This document shows, piece after piece, positions 17,476-27,208 of a stretch of DNA of 64,000 bases. The position numbers were made by a program, and so were the translations under genes. Source of the stretch: Anabaena sp. FACHB-1237 (GTDB taxonomy: Bacteria > Cyanobacteriota > Cyanobacteriia > Cyanobacteriales > Nostocaceae); the NCBI RefSeq assembly GCF_014696225.1, contig NZ_JACJPV010000018.1, positions 20,930 through 84,929 of the forward strand, in the 5' to 3' direction. A model generated the notes under the pieces. It saw only the letters and a program-made list of their open reading frames with translations, ran no database searches and was not told the origin of the DNA. Numbering within the stretch: the stretch's first letter is position 1; the number at the start of each line of letters is the position of its first letter.

Positions 17476-17548
17476 TGCGCCCTGCTGGAATCGAACCAGC
17501 CTGAAGACGAATTATGAGTTCGTTGCCTCCCCAATCGGCCAAAGGCGC
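17476..17548 (-). tRNA. tRNA with CAT anticodon (Met, or Ile2 if lysidine-modified)
   Basis: The minus strand folds as a cloverleaf: acceptor GCGCCTT/AGGGCGC, D arm GCC...GGC, anticodon stem ACGAA/TTCGT with loop CTCATAA (anticodon at 17514-17516), and T arm GCTGG-TTCGATT-CCAGC. The discriminator is A and CCA is not encoded. CAT can be elongator Met, initiator or Ile2. The lack of a mismatched 1-72 pair speaks against initiator. Confidence 0.9.
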
Positions 17549-17678
17549 TGATCAGAACACCATGATTTTTAGTTAAATCAGGTTTTTTAGATAATCCTAT
17601 GACACTATAACATAAACAAAGCAAAATTTCAATAACTAAAAATACATTTTCTGATATTTTTTGAGTAACCTACTGTTA

Positions 17679-17778
17679 AGCTGTTGTACTTTTAATTTGG
17701 ATATTAGATGGAAGCAAGATGCTTGCACTACAGTAATTTTAGGTTTTTTATTTATACAGTCAGTGCTGCACATCAGCT
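17679..17778. mobile_element. 100-bp TA-flanked MITE (diverged copy)
   Basis: AGCTGTTGTACTTTTAATTTGG ... GCACATCAGCT, exactly 100 bp and flanked by TA (17677-17678 and 17779-17780). Its core GGAAGCAAGATGCTTGC and arm TTTAATTTGGAT are closest to the sequence that seeds the array at 42150. Confidence 0.85.
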
Positions 17779-17831
17779 TACTGTTACACTTTTGCCTTTT
17801 TATTGATTTTTGTATTGGCGCGATATAAAAT

Positions 17832-17859
17832 TTAGGACACCCATATAAGAGTGTCCTAA
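17832..17859 (-). terminator. Rho-independent terminator of the EF-G-like gene
   Basis: TTAGGACAC (17832-17840) pairs perfectly with GTGTCCTAA (17851-17859) around a 10-base loop. Read on the minus strand it lies 4 bases after the stop and is followed by ATTTTATAT. Confidence 0.75.
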
Positions 17860-17863
17860 TAAA

Positions 17864-19918
17864 CTATTTATTGTTACCGTTACTGTTACTACCACTAGTA
17901 ACTAAAATTCTTTCAGCGAGTTTTTCCGGTACTTCTTGGAGATGATCTTCTTCCCAATGGAAAGAACCAACACCCAAAGTGAGCGATCGCAATTCTACAA
18001 TAAAATCCTGCATTTCGGCCTGGGGTAAATATGCACTCACATTATCCCAACCGGGCCAGTCTTCCCTACCTTCATAACCTAAAATTTGCCCTCTTTTACC
18101 CGTTACAAGCTGTAACACCTTAGAAGTGAACTCACTAGGAGTATTCACATCTACCTTTAAAATTGGTTCTAAGAGAGTAGGTTGTGCTTGATTCACACCA
18201 GACTGCATAGCTAAACGAGCAGCTTGCTTAAAAGCCTGTTCTGAACTATCCACAGTGTGATAAGAACCATTAGTTAAAGTTACAGCCACATCCACCATCG
18301 GGAAACCTAAAGGACCATGTAACAAAAACTCCCGTACTCCCATTTCCACGCCGGGAATATACTGTTTAGGAACCACACCACCGACAATTTTCTCATTAAA
18401 ATTGAAACCTTGGCCTCTAGGTAAAGGTTGAATATCTAAATAAACATCACCAAATTGGCCATGGCCACCACTTTGATGCTTATAACGTCCATGTACAGAA
18501 TTTACAGACTTACGGATAGTTTCCTTATAGGGAACTTGAGGTAAATGGGTAGAAATTGGTAAATTATACTTGCGACGTAACCTATCTAAAGCCACCTGTA
18601 AATGTATTTCCCCTTGTCCCCACAATATCACCTCATGGGTATCCCCATCTTGCTCCCAATTTAACGCCGGATCCTCCTCTAACAACTTCAAAATTGCTGT
18701 ACTTAATTTTACCTCATCATTGCGTTTTTCTGGTTTAATAGCTAACGCAAAAACTGTTTCTAATTGTTGTGCTTTTGGTAATTGTTGAACTGATGAACTA
18801 GACGAATTATTAGCAGAAATTGTATCTCCCGTTTTTACTCCTTCTAACCTACTAATAGCCACAATTTCTCCAGGTACAGCTTGATTAATTTGCTGTTGTT
18901 GTTGCCCCATTAAGCGATAAATTCCTCCAGCACGTACACCATTTAAAACAACACCTTCCGTTAATATTCCTTGCCATACTCTTACTAAAGAAAGTTTACC
19001 TCCTTGGGGAGTATAGAAAGTCTTAATAACCTGCGCCACAGGAGTATCATTAATTTCTTGTAAACGGCGTTTCATAGTAGTTTCAGGTTCAGGTGATTCC
19101 TTGAATAATGCTTCTAATAAAGGTCTAACACCAAAATCCTGTTCAGCAATACCAAAGAAAACAGGTACTACTAAATCTGCACCTAATTCAAATTTTAAAT
19201 CCTGGATAATTTCTTCTTGAGGTGGTTCAATATCTTCTAAAAGTTCTTCTAGCAAATGATCATCAAAATTGGCCAAAGTTTCTAACATTTCTGCCCTAAT
19301 TCCATGTTCTTCCGCTTTTAATTCTTCAGGAAATGGGATAAGATCCGCAGGTGCGCCGGCATGATATTGGTACGCCTTTTCGCTTACCATGTCAATAAAT
19401 CCCGTTAATTTTTCCCCTTGCATAATGGGATATTGATGCAAAACTAACGGACGACTAGAAACTGCTTTTAGGGCTTTTAATATTTCTAAAACATGAATAT
19501 TTGCCCGATCCATTTTATTCACAAAAACAATATGGGGAACTTCCCAATCATCCAGAAATTTTAATAATGGTGCTAATGTTAAAACTCTATCTTTAACAGG
19601 TTCACAAACCACAATGGCCGCATCTACTCCCATTAAACCATTGTATGTTTCTTGGGCAAATTCTACCGAACCAGGACAATCTAAAAACGTGAAGCGAGTA
19701 TTTTCATATTCAGTATTTGCTGCGGATATTTCCACACTCATTTTTCTATCACGTGCTTCATTAGCACTATCTCCTACAGTATTCCCGTCTTTAATATTTC
19801 CTTTGCGAGAAATTGCCCCAGTCACAAATAACAAACTTTCTAATAATGTGGTTTTTCCACTTAAATAAGGTCCAACAATAGCCACATTCCGTGAACCGGA
19901 TTTTACTTTTTCACTCAT
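17864..19918 (-). CDS. Elongation factor G-like translational GTPase
   Basis: 684 residues with the full EF-G architecture: GTPase domain, domain II, and C-terminal domains including the HGRYKHQSGGHGQFGDV region of domain IV. The P-loop GPYLSGKTT is at 16-24 and NKMD at 134-137. The G3 motif is DCPGS (80-84) where canonical EF-G has DTPGH, so the catalytic His is Ser. This marks it as an EF-G paralogue of the FusA2/EF-G-like type and not the main translocase. A Ser-rich insert (NNSSSSSVQQLPK) follows domain II, and the tail is Asn/Ser-rich. The role is unknown in cyanobacteria. It is a single gene with its own terminator. Confidence 0.85.
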   Translation of the reverse strand: MSEKVKSGSRNVAIVGPYLSGKTTLLESLLFVTGAISRKGNIKDGNTVGDSANEARDRKMSVEISAANTEYENTRFTFLDCPGSVEFAQETYNGLMGVDAAIVVCEPVKDRVLTLAPLLKFLDDWEVPHIVFVNKMDRANIHVLEILKALKAVSSRPLVLHQYPIMQGEKLTGFIDMVSEKAYQYHAGAPADLIPFPEELKAEEHGIRAEMLETLANFDDHLLEELLEDIEPPQEEIIQDLKFELGADLVVPVFFGIAEQDFGVRPLLEALFKESPEPETTMKRRLQEINDTPVAQVIKTFYTPQGGKLSLVRVWQGILTEGVVLNGVRAGGIYRLMGQQQQQINQAVPGEIVAISRLEGVKTGDTISANNSSSSSVQQLPKAQQLETVFALAIKPEKRNDEVKLSTAILKLLEEDPALNWEQDGDTHEVILWGQGEIHLQVALDRLRRKYNLPISTHLPQVPYKETIRKSVNSVHGRYKHQSGGHGQFGDVYLDIQPLPRGQGFNFNEKIVGGVVPKQYIPGVEMGVREFLLHGPLGFPMVDVAVTLTNGSYHTVDSSEQAFKQAARLAMQSGVNQAQPTLLEPILKVDVNTPSEFTSKVLQLVTGKRGQILGYEGREDWPGWDNVSAYLPQAEMQDFIVELRSLTLGVGSFHWEEDHLQEVPEKLAERILVTSGSNSNGNNK

Positions 19919-20126
19919 AACCCCTCCTTTACGGTGTTTTTCAACCGCACTTTAGTTATTTGCAGGAGTAATTCATTTTTACTACAGGAGAATCATTCCT
20001 GCTTTCAATTTTTTATTATCCTCCTTTTAATTCAAATTTCAAGTGATTGTATTTTATCGTAAGATATAAGTTAAGAAATATTAAGTATTCCTAACTTTAA
20101 TGGCCAATATCTAATTTTTGTAAAAT

Positions 20127-20337
20127 TACAGCAGTTTCCGTTATTATGTTGTTCCTTTAACTTGAATAATTAATACAAGCAAGATGCTTGTGCTACTGTA
20201 ACTTCAGGTTTTTTAATTATACAGTGAGTGTCAGATAAGCTGTTGTTCCTTTAACTTGAATAATTAATACAAGCAAGATGCTTGTGCTACTGTAACTTCA
20301 GGTTTTTTAATTATACAGTGAGTGCTGTACATTAGCT
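20127..20337. repeat. Mosaic of dispersed repeats with a 100-bp MITE (20238-20337)
   Basis: 20127-20148 is the first 22 bases of the 107-bp repeat. It joins a truncated 100-bp MITE (to about 20230) and then a complete copy at 20238-20337 in the same orientation, flanked by TA at 20236-20237 and 20338-20339. The remainder of the 434-bp gap 19919-20352 is A/T-rich, probably the promoter of the EF-G-like gene. Confidence 0.85.
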
Positions 20338-20352
20338 TATCAACAATTTAAA

Positions 20353-20913
20353 CTATGGTGTAACTACTGATTTAGCAATTTTAATTAAGGTATTGCGATC
20401 GCCCGCCTTAATACCTACACTATACTGAACACCTTTCTCTCTCCAGCTTAAAGTACCATCAGAACAATTAGCACCACAACGAGATTCAATAAAGTAACTA
20501 GTAATTCCTTTGCGTAATAATATTGACTTACCGGTTAATTTGGGTGTTTTTGCAGTCACAGCTTCAGCCGTAATCATACCTAAACGACAAGCACTACCAC
20601 CACTACAGTCAGGACTAAAACCTAGTAATATCTCATACTTATCTTTAGAAACAGTTTCCAGAATAGCATAAATAGGATTAGGTCTATCACTTTCAGGTAT
20701 ATAAGTAGGTAAAAATATTTTAATTTTAGTAGTTTGTTTTAACTTAGGTAAAATGGATTTAAACACTGGATGAGGTTGAGAATTAGCTTTTTGTTGGGCA
20801 ATTTTTTGGGAATTATTAACAACTTGGTTTTTCTCCGCAGCAATAGTTAAATTTTGCTGAAAAATCAACGAAAAAAGCACCATCAAAGTCCATAAAGTAT
20901 ATTTTTGCATCAT
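20353..20913 (-). CDS. Secreted hypothetical protein
   Basis: A 186-residue protein starting MMQKYTLWTLMVLFSLIF with a signal peptide that ends near AAEKNQ. The mature part is basic, with one central block KIKIFLPTYIP, a repeated ILETVSKDKYEILLGFSPDC, and four cysteines in DCSGGSACRLG and ESRCGANCSDG that probably form disulfides in the periplasm. I recognise no domain. An upstream in-frame ATG at 20964 would add a second hydrophobic run and is less likely. Neighbouring MITE fragments flank it on both sides. Function unknown. Confidence 0.65.
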   Translation of the reverse strand: MMQKYTLWTLMVLFSLIFQQNLTIAAEKNQVVNNSQKIAQQKANSQPHPVFKSILPKLKQTTKIKIFLPTYIPESDRPNPIYAILETVSKDKYEILLGFSPDCSGGSACRLGMITAEAVTAKTPKLTGKSILLRKGITSYFIESRCGANCSDGTLSWREKGVQYSVGIKAGDRNTLIKIAKSVVTP

Positions 20914-20984
20914 GATTAAAAATCCATAAAAGAGCAGCAAGTAAAGATACTTAGAGAGAAACAATCAACTTTTTGCATTTATTA

Positions 20985-21033
20985 AGCTAATGTGCAGCAC
21001 TCACTGTATAATTAAAAAACCTGAAGTTACAGT
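20985..21033. mobile_element. Half copy of the 100-bp MITE
   Basis: TA, then AGCTAATGTGCAGCAC to GTTACAGT, identical to the left half of 14857-14956; the right half is absent. It is in the opposite orientation to the copies at 20148-20337, with the secreted-protein gene between them. Confidence 0.75.
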
Positions 21034-21144
21034 CCGCGAATTTTAGTAACTTTTACTCCTTGCGATCGCTTTTTTGGTATAACTAGCAACTTTAGTTAAT
21101 TTACCCAAGTCTTTGTTGTTGTTTTTTGTTCTTGTTGTTCAGTG

Positions 21145-22317
21145 CTAACTAGCTGATAACCTTTTTACCTCAACTCCTCCTAAAAGTTCATGAGCTTGAG
21201 CTAACATTGCTGGTATTTTATCAGCATGGGGACTATGAATCAAACATTGCGAAAAATTTAACTCTGTCACCTTATCAGCGCGATTACCAGGAAACCAATG
21301 ATCACCATTACCTAGAAGATTATAGCGCATTTTACCATAATCCACCATATCATAAGCCAAAGCCAAATTCAACAACCATAAAATAGTTTTCATATTGACA
21401 TTTCCGGGGGTTTCCTCCCAACTAGGCAAATTTTCATCCCAAGTTTTACACCAATTTTCCCCTAAAATATCCACCGCAGTTTTTTGCCACTTAGCAATAA
21501 TTGGAGGGAGAAATTCTTCAGCCCTATCTAATAATTGTAAAGTCTTTAAATGTTCATCAAAATCTGTAGGTTTAGCAGCGCCAATGCTTAAAGTATGTAC
21601 TTGTGGATGACTTAAACAAAACAAATTATTAAACACTATTGGACTTAAAGGTTGACAAATATCAATCAACTTTTGAGAAGGTTGATATAATAAACCACCT
21701 TTATTAGATGGACTGATAATAAATACCCCCATATCTAATTTATTAGCTGCTTCAATAGCATTCCAATTATACTGATTAATATAGTACCAATGTAAATTTA
21801 CATAATCGAATAAATTACTATTAACTGCTGTCAAAATAACATCTAATGGTGCATGGGTAGAAAAACCGATATAGCGGACTCTTCCTTCATCTTGTAATTG
21901 TTTAGCAACCTGCCAACATTTTTCACTGTAATTCCATATTTCTTGATTATTAATACCATGTAAACTTAAAAGATCAACATAGTCTAACTTGAGATAAGCC
22001 ATAGACTTTTCAAAAGTTTTCCGAAAATCTTGAGGATCGGGAAATGGTGTAACTTTTGTTTGGACAATTAATTTTTCTCTTGCTAATGTTGGTAAAATTT
22101 GCCCTAACTGCATTTCTGAAGTTCCATAAAAACGGGCAGTTTCAATATGATTAATTCCCAACTCTATAGCACGATAAATAGTATTTTCTAAATTTTCCTG
22201 TTGTGCAGGAGGAATATCTTTAAAATCAACATCTTGCCATTTGTATTGATATCTCATTCCTCCACAACTGAATACTGGCATTTGTAATTCTGTACGGCCA
22301 AATCTTCTATATAACAT
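21145..22317 (-). CDS. Aldo/keto reductase
   Basis: A 390-residue NADPH-dependent oxidoreductase with an aldo/keto reductase TIM barrel (about 1-290) and a family-specific C-terminal helical extension (PSWEETPGNVN, ALAYDMVDYGKMRYN). The active-site tetrad region reads INHIETARFYGTSE, with Glu where many members have Asp, then VQTKVTP with the Lys and LLSLHGI with the His. The Glu variant is, to my knowledge, usual in this cyanobacterial subfamily. No CxxCxxC iron-sulfur motif is present in the extension. Substrate unknown. It is a single gene; the upstream spacer holds a MITE. Confidence 0.9.
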   Translation of the reverse strand: MLYRRFGRTELQMPVFSCGGMRYQYKWQDVDFKDIPPAQQENLENTIYRAIELGINHIETARFYGTSEMQLGQILPTLAREKLIVQTKVTPFPDPQDFRKTFEKSMAYLKLDYVDLLSLHGINNQEIWNYSEKCWQVAKQLQDEGRVRYIGFSTHAPLDVILTAVNSNLFDYVNLHWYYINQYNWNAIEAANKLDMGVFIISPSNKGGLLYQPSQKLIDICQPLSPIVFNNLFCLSHPQVHTLSIGAAKPTDFDEHLKTLQLLDRAEEFLPPIIAKWQKTAVDILGENWCKTWDENLPSWEETPGNVNMKTILWLLNLALAYDMVDYGKMRYNLLGNGDHWFPGNRADKVTELNFSQCLIHSPHADKIPAMLAQAHELLGGVEVKRLSAS

Positions 22318-22360
22318 AATAGTATTTTAGGTAATAATGTATTTTTAATGTATGTTATTT

Positions 22361-22506
22361 AGGACTTACGCAAGTGTCACACCAAAAATCTGATGTAGGG
22401 TGTGGTTTGGCAAACTCACCAACCAAGTCAGACAGCATAAGTTATGTAAATAAACAGATTCTTGATATCTGACGCAGGCTACTAATGTGCCAGTTGTGTA
22501 AGTTCT
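22361..22506. mobile_element. MITE with AGGACTTACGCAA termini
   Basis: AGGACTTACGCAAGTGTCAC at 22361-22380 and the imperfect inverse TTGTGTAAGTTCT ending at 22506. The flanks read GTTATTT and GTTATTG, suggesting a 6-bp target duplication. The interior includes CTGACGCA and CAACCAAGTC, shared with 28485-28632. Confidence 0.8.
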
Positions 22507-22570
22507 GTTATTGGTTGTGTCTTGAACACAAAATAAACACGAATATTATATCACACTTATGGTAAATTCA

Positions 22571-22634
22571 GATTCACGACTTTTTGAACAAGTCGGGAAT
22601 CTGATTCTTAACAGGGTTTAGCAATGCTAAACCC
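22571..22634. repeat. Two hairpins downstream of rpiA
   Basis: First ATTCACGACTT/AAGTCGGGAAT (22572-22600), of the type also at 43671, then the palindrome GGGTTTAGCAATGCTAAACCC (22614-22634). The second could terminate rpiA on the minus strand. Confidence 0.6.
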
Positions 22635-22665
22635 TTACTGACTACTGACTACTGAAAGCTGATAG

Positions 22666-23367
22666 CTACATACGACGTACTACTGGTTTACCATCAATCA
22701 CTTCACCAATTAAAACCACATCAGCACAATTGACAAAGATGCCATTTTCCAACACTCCAGGAATATTATTGAGAATCTTTTCTAAATTTACAGGGTCAGG
22801 AATGCTATCAAATCGCACATCTAAAACCATATTACCCTGATCCGTAATTACTGGACCTGCCTTTTTCACGCCCATACGCAATTCTGGTTTACCTCCTAAC
22901 TCCTTAATTGCATTAGTTACAGGAGTAAGTGCCATAGGAATCACTTCCACAGGTACAGCAAAAACAGCGCCCAGTCTATCTACTAGCTTACCACTATCAA
23001 CCACAACAATAAACTGTGCAGCTAAGTAGTCTACCACCTTTTCCCGGGTATGGGCAGCACCACCACCTTTAATCAGATTTTTATGAGGATCAACTTCATC
23101 AGCACCATCTATAGCAATATCAATATGGTCTACAGCATCCAAAGTAGTCAGAGGTACACCATATTTTTTAGCTAAAACTTCTGATTGAAAAGATGTGGGA
23201 ATACCCACAATATCCTTGAGTTCACCAGATTGCAGTCTTTCACCTAAATATTGGATAGTGTAAGCTGTGGTTGAACCTGTACCCAATCCGACAATTGAAC
23301 CAGATTGTACCATTGCGGCCGCTGCTTTGCCAACTTCTTGTTTCATCAATGTTACCGGATCGGACAT
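22666..23367 (-). CDS. rpiA: Ribose-5-phosphate isomerase A
   Basis: Interconverts ribose 5-phosphate and ribulose 5-phosphate in the Calvin cycle and the pentose phosphate pathway. The 233-residue protein shows [11 protein letters not shown] (26-36), [26 protein letters not shown] with the catalytic Asp, Glu and Lys residues split over IDGADEVD and LIKGGGAA, and a C-terminal [11 protein letters not shown]. Length and motifs are normal. It stands alone; together with rpe and rbcLXS it makes three Calvin-cycle loci in this window. Confidence 0.97.
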   Translation of the reverse strand: MSDPVTLMKQEVGKAAAAMVQSGSIVGLGTGSTTAYTIQYLGERLQSGELKDIVGIPTSFQSEVLAKKYGVPLTTLDAVDHIDIAIDGADEVDPHKNLIKGGGAAHTREKVVDYLAAQFIVVVDSGKLVDRLGAVFAVPVEVIPMALTPVTNAIKELGGKPELRMGVKKAGPVITDQGNMVLDVRFDSIPDPVNLEKILNNIPGVLENGIFVNCADVVLIGEVIDGKPVVRRM

Positions 23368-23684
23368 TTTTTTATTTCCTTAGTAATTATTAATCTCTAT
23401 AGACATCGTAAATCATTAGTGAACAAAAAGATCCCTGATTTTTGCAGAAGTTGATGAACTCGATGAGATCATTTTTATTAGATACTAACTCACAACCCAA
23501 ATATTTATATTTATTTATATATTTACTTTTATATCTATTAATTAATATTTTCGATCTTTGATGGATATTATTGATATTTTTAATGATTTATTTGCCTAAT
23601 ATATCTCAATAGTGATGCCGATCAAGTTTGATTGTGATAGAATGTGGAGGTGAGCAATTAAGCCAGCAGATAATAATATTGAAT

Positions 23685-24338
23685 ATGAAAAAATTAATCA
23701 TCAGTATAATTACATTATTTACTGTTGTTCTGCAAAATTATCCAGCAATGGCAGCAGAAGTAACACCTGTAAACCAATCAGATTACATTCAAGCAGTGAT
23801 TGAAGCTAATTTAATGAATAACTTTCCTGATGGAAATTTTTATGAGGAAATGTTGATAACTCGTGGAGAATTAGCGGAGATATTAGTTAAAACTTTCGCC
23901 TTAGATAAAAGGCAAATTAATAAAACCAAGAAAGATATATTTATAGCAGATGTACCTGTTAATTATTGGGCATATCAAGATATTCAGACTGTCTTAAAAA
24001 CTGGAGTGATGAAAGGTTATCGAGACAGTATGTTTTTTCCTAACCAAAGAATCACCAAAGCAGAAGGTTTAGCTATTTTTGCTCAGGCTTATGGAGTGTT
24101 TCAATTTCCTTCAAAAACAGTGTATGAGATTTTATCATCTTATCCTGATGCTAATAATATACCACAATGGGCAAGAAAAGGTATTGCTACTATCATTGCC
24201 GAAGATTTTATTAAAACAGATAGCCAAGGCAATATTAAACCCTTAGAACCGATGACAAGGGCTGATATAGCTTATGTTTTGAGCAGGTATTTACTCAGAA
24301 GGCAACAATATCCACAAATGCCTTTACTATCCTCTTAA
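23685..24338 (+). CDS. SLH-domain secreted protein
   Basis: A 217-residue protein with a signal peptide (MKKLIISIITLFTVVLQ, cleavage after AMA) and S-layer homology repeats. The first SLH-like block is FPDGNFYEEMLITRGELAEIL, seen as ITRGELAEI. The second is VPVNYWAYQDIQTVLKTGVMKG with FPNQRITKAEGLAIF, and the third is YPDANNIPQWARKGIATIIAE with EPMTRADIAYVL. SLH modules anchor proteins to the cell wall or to outer-membrane-linked polymers. In cyanobacteria they occur in porins and in small proteins like this with no porin barrel. An upstream start at 23628 is possible but would bury the signal peptide. Confidence 0.85.
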   Translation: MKKLIISIITLFTVVLQNYPAMAAEVTPVNQSDYIQAVIEANLMNNFPDGNFYEEMLITRGELAEILVKTFALDKRQINKTKKDIFIADVPVNYWAYQDIQTVLKTGVMKGYRDSMFFPNQRITKAEGLAIFAQAYGVFQFPSKTVYEILSSYPDANNIPQWARKGIATIIAEDFIKTDSQGNIKPLEPMTRADIAYVLSRYLLRRQQYPQMPLLSS

Positions 24339-24364
24339 TTGCCGAGTGGGGAGTGCGGAGTTTT

Positions 24365-24385
24365 GGGTTTAGCAGTGCTAAACCC
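24365..24385. repeat. 21-bp palindrome GGGTTTAGCAGTGCTAAACCC
   Basis: Dispersed palindrome 26 bases after the SLH gene; possible terminator. Followed by CCTACTGACTAGGTGACTG, a sequence often attached to it. Confidence 0.65.
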
Positions 24386-24497
24386 CTACTGACTAGGTGA
24401 CTGTTGACTTCTGATAGCTAACTTGGGCAAATCAGTGTAAAAAAGTGTAAAAATTAGATAATGCCACAAATAAAGTTAGAGAGGAATCCCTTATAAT

Positions 24498-26393
24498 ATG
24501 CACCTGAGTGATATTGCCCATCCCAACCAGTTGCACGGTTTATCAATTCGCCAATTACAGCAAATTGCTAGACAAATTCGAGAAAAACACCTAGAAACCG
24601 TAGCCGCAACTGGCGGACATTTGGGACCAGGTTTAGGAGTTGTAGAATTAACTCTAGGACTTTATCAGACATTGGACTTAGATCGGGACAAAGTAATTTG
24701 GGATGTAGGACATCAAGCATATCCCCACAAATTAATTACGGGACGTTACCACAACTTCCACACCCTTCGCCAAAAAGATGGAGTTGCTGGTTATCTTAAA
24801 CGCTGTGAAAACAAATTTGACCATTTTGGTGCAGGACACGCATCTACCAGCATATCTGCCGCCCTGGGTATGGCTTTAGCCCGTGATGCTAAAGGTGAAA
24901 AGTTTAAAACCGTTGCTGTTATTGGTGATGGTGCATTAACAGGAGGTATGGCTTTAGAAGCTATTAACCATGCTGGACATTTGCCTAAAACTAACCTATT
25001 GGTAGTTCTCAACGATAATGAAATGTCTATTTCTCCTAATGTTGGAGCTATTCCCCGTTACCTTAACAAAATGCGTCTCAGTCCACCTGTACAATTTATC
25101 TCTGATAATTTTGAAGAACAATTTAAACATATCCCCTTTGTTGGTGATGAACTGGAACGTATCAAAGAAGGCATGAAGCGTTTAGCCGTTTCTAAGGTTG
25201 GCGCTGTATTTGAAGAACTCGGTTTTACCTACATGGGTCCAGTGGATGGCCATAACTTAGAAGAACTTATTGCTACTTTCCAACAGGCACATCAAATTAT
25301 TGGTCCAGTGCTGGTTCATGTCGCCACTGTTAAGGGTAAAGGCTATGAAATGGCAGAAAAAGACCAAGTAGGTTATCATGCCCAAACACCCTTTAATTTA
25401 GCCACTGGTAAAGCCATTCCTTCTAACAAACCTAAACCTCCATCTTATGCCAAAGTTTTTTCACACACTTTAGTGAAATTAGCGGAGCAGAACCCCAAAA
25501 TTATAGGTATTACCGCCGCAATGGCCACTGGTACAGGTTTAGATAAACTTCAGTCTAAACTGCCGAATCAATATATTGATGTGGGCATAGCTGAACAACA
25601 CGCGGTTACATTGTCCGCAGGTTTAGCTTGTGAAGGTATGCGCCCTGTTGTAGCTATTTATTCTACTTTTCTACAACGTGGTTACGATCAAATAGTACAT
25701 GATGTCTGTATTCAAAACTTACCTGTATTTTTCTGCTTGGATAGAGCAGGTATTGTTGGTGCTGATGGTCCAACTCATCAAGGAATGTATGATATTGCCT
25801 ATTTACGCTGTATTCCCAACATGGTATTAATGGCACCCAAGGATGAAGCTGAATTACAGCAAATGGTAGTTACAGGTATCGAATACACTGATGGACCTAT
25901 AGCGATGCGTTTTCCTCGTGGTAATGGACATGGAGTACCTTTGATGGAAGAAGGCTGGGAAACTTTGGAAATTGGTAAAGGGGAAATATTGCGTCAGGGC
26001 GATGATGTGTTAATTATCGGTTATGGTACGATGGTATATCCAGGAATGCAAGCCGCAGAAATTCTTAGTGAACATGGTATTGAAGCTAGTGTAATTAATG
26101 CGAGATTTGTCAAGCCTTTAGATACTGAGTTGATATTACCTTTAGCCCAACAAATTGGCAAAGTTGTGACTTTAGAAGAAGGTTGTTTAATGGGAGGTTT
26201 TGGTTCTGCAGTGGCGGAAGCGTTGCTTGATGCTAATGTAGTTGTACCAGTGAAACGTCTTGGTGTACCGGATGTTTTAGTAGATCATGCTACTCCAGAT
26301 CAATCTTACGCTACATTAGGTTTAACTAGTGAACAAATAGCCGATAATATTTTACAAGCATTTTTTAAAAAAGAATTAGCTACTGTAAAATAG
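24498..26393 (+). CDS. dxs: 1-deoxy-D-xylulose-5-phosphate synthase
   Basis: The thiamine-diphosphate enzyme condensing pyruvate and glyceraldehyde 3-phosphate, the first step of the MEP isoprenoid pathway that feeds carotenoids, chlorophyll phytol and quinones. Its 631 residues show the N-terminal [19 protein letters not shown] region ([13 protein letters not shown]), the ThDP motif [15 protein letters not shown] to LNDNEMSIS, and a transketolase pyrimidine domain with [11 protein letters not shown] and FLQRGYDQ. The C-terminal domain has ARFVKPLD. All catalytic motifs are intact. It is monocistronic. Confidence 0.98.
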   Translation: MHLSDIAHPNQLHGLSIRQLQQIARQIREKHLETVAATGGHLGPGLGVVELTLGLYQTLDLDRDKVIWDVGHQAYPHKLITGRYHNFHTLRQKDGVAGYLKRCENKFDHFGAGHASTSISAALGMALARDAKGEKFKTVAVIGDGALTGGMALEAINHAGHLPKTNLLVVLNDNEMSISPNVGAIPRYLNKMRLSPPVQFISDNFEEQFKHIPFVGDELERIKEGMKRLAVSKVGAVFEELGFTYMGPVDGHNLEELIATFQQAHQIIGPVLVHVATVKGKGYEMAEKDQVGYHAQTPFNLATGKAIPSNKPKPPSYAKVFSHTLVKLAEQNPKIIGITAAMATGTGLDKLQSKLPNQYIDVGIAEQHAVTLSAGLACEGMRPVVAIYSTFLQRGYDQIVHDVCIQNLPVFFCLDRAGIVGADGPTHQGMYDIAYLRCIPNMVLMAPKDEAELQQMVVTGIEYTDGPIAMRFPRGNGHGVPLMEEGWETLEIGKGEILRQGDDVLIIGYGTMVYPGMQAAEILSEHGIEASVINARFVKPLDTELILPLAQQIGKVVTLEEGCLMGGFGSAVAEALLDANVVVPVKRLGVPDVLVDHATPDQSYATLGLTSEQIADNILQAFFKKELATVK

Positions 26394-26395
26394 AT

Positions 26396-26480
26396 ACGTA
26401 GGGTGCGTTAGCTGTCTTCGTAACGCACCAATAATTTACATAAAATACGTAAAGTGCGTTAGCTGTCTTCGTAACGCACC
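26396..26480. repeat. Two tandem GGTGCGTTA hairpins after dxs
   Basis: ACGTAGGGTGCGTTAGCTGT ... TAACGCACC occurs at 26396-26429 and again at 26446-26480 with AAGTGCGTTA. The stem is GGTGCGTTA/TAACGCACC. A third copy is at 40412-40450. The first copy begins 3 bases after the dxs stop and may end its transcript. Confidence 0.75.
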
Positions 26481-26713
26481 CATAGTTTACATAAAATATG
26501 AGCTATTTCCTAGTTAACAATCTTATATACAAAACTAAACACACATAGACAAACCTTCACAAGATATTTAGGAGTAAACAAGAGTAAATTTGCTACAAAA
26601 TTAGTCATATCTATAAAAACTGCCTAATATTAGCAATATTTACCTTAAAATAATTGCAAAAACTGTTTTATCCGTGCATCGTTTTCTAATAAAATTACAC
26701 AAGGAAACAATGA

Positions 26714-27082
26714 GTGTATTCCCCCTTTAACAATGCTTTTATCCTTAAAAACAAAACCCAAGAAATATTAATGGCTAAACACGCTGCTATAACCACGTTT
26801 ACCTATAATTGGGGTTTAGCAACTTGGCAATATTTGTATAAAAATAGATTAAAGCAAAACAAATATCTACTTAAAAAGTTCTTTAATAATCATGTAAAAC
26901 CTGAATTAATATGGATTAAAGAAAAAGATATTTGTCAGAAAATCACTCAATATACTTTTGAGTATTTAAGTGAAGCATTTTAAAGATTCTTTAAAGGACT
27001 ATCTGAATATCCCAAATTTAAAAAGAAGGAACTACCTCATATTACTGGCAACAATATTAATATTTCTAGGACAGTTGTATAA
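26714..27082 (+). pseudogene. TnpB (IS200/IS605 OrfB) N-terminal fragment with a premature stop
   Basis: From about 26771 the frame encodes FTYNWGLATWQ, KKFFNNHVKPEL and KITQYTFEYLSEAF, the typical N-terminal region of cyanobacterial IS605-type TnpB. A TAA at 26981 interrupts it, then the same frame continues RFFKGLSEYPKFKKKE for 33 more codons to TAA at 27080. The RuvC catalytic part and the zinc finger are absent. It is a decayed insertion-sequence remnant; the missing ends prevent assignment to a specific element. Confidence 0.8.
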
Positions 27083-27208
27083 CTACACTACGCAAATTTG
27101 ATGTTACAATAATTCAATCTAATATTTTTATCACCAATAATGGTAAAATAAGCGTCACATCACAGTAAATTAAATGTTCTGTAAATTACTATAAAGAGGA
27201 GAATCACC

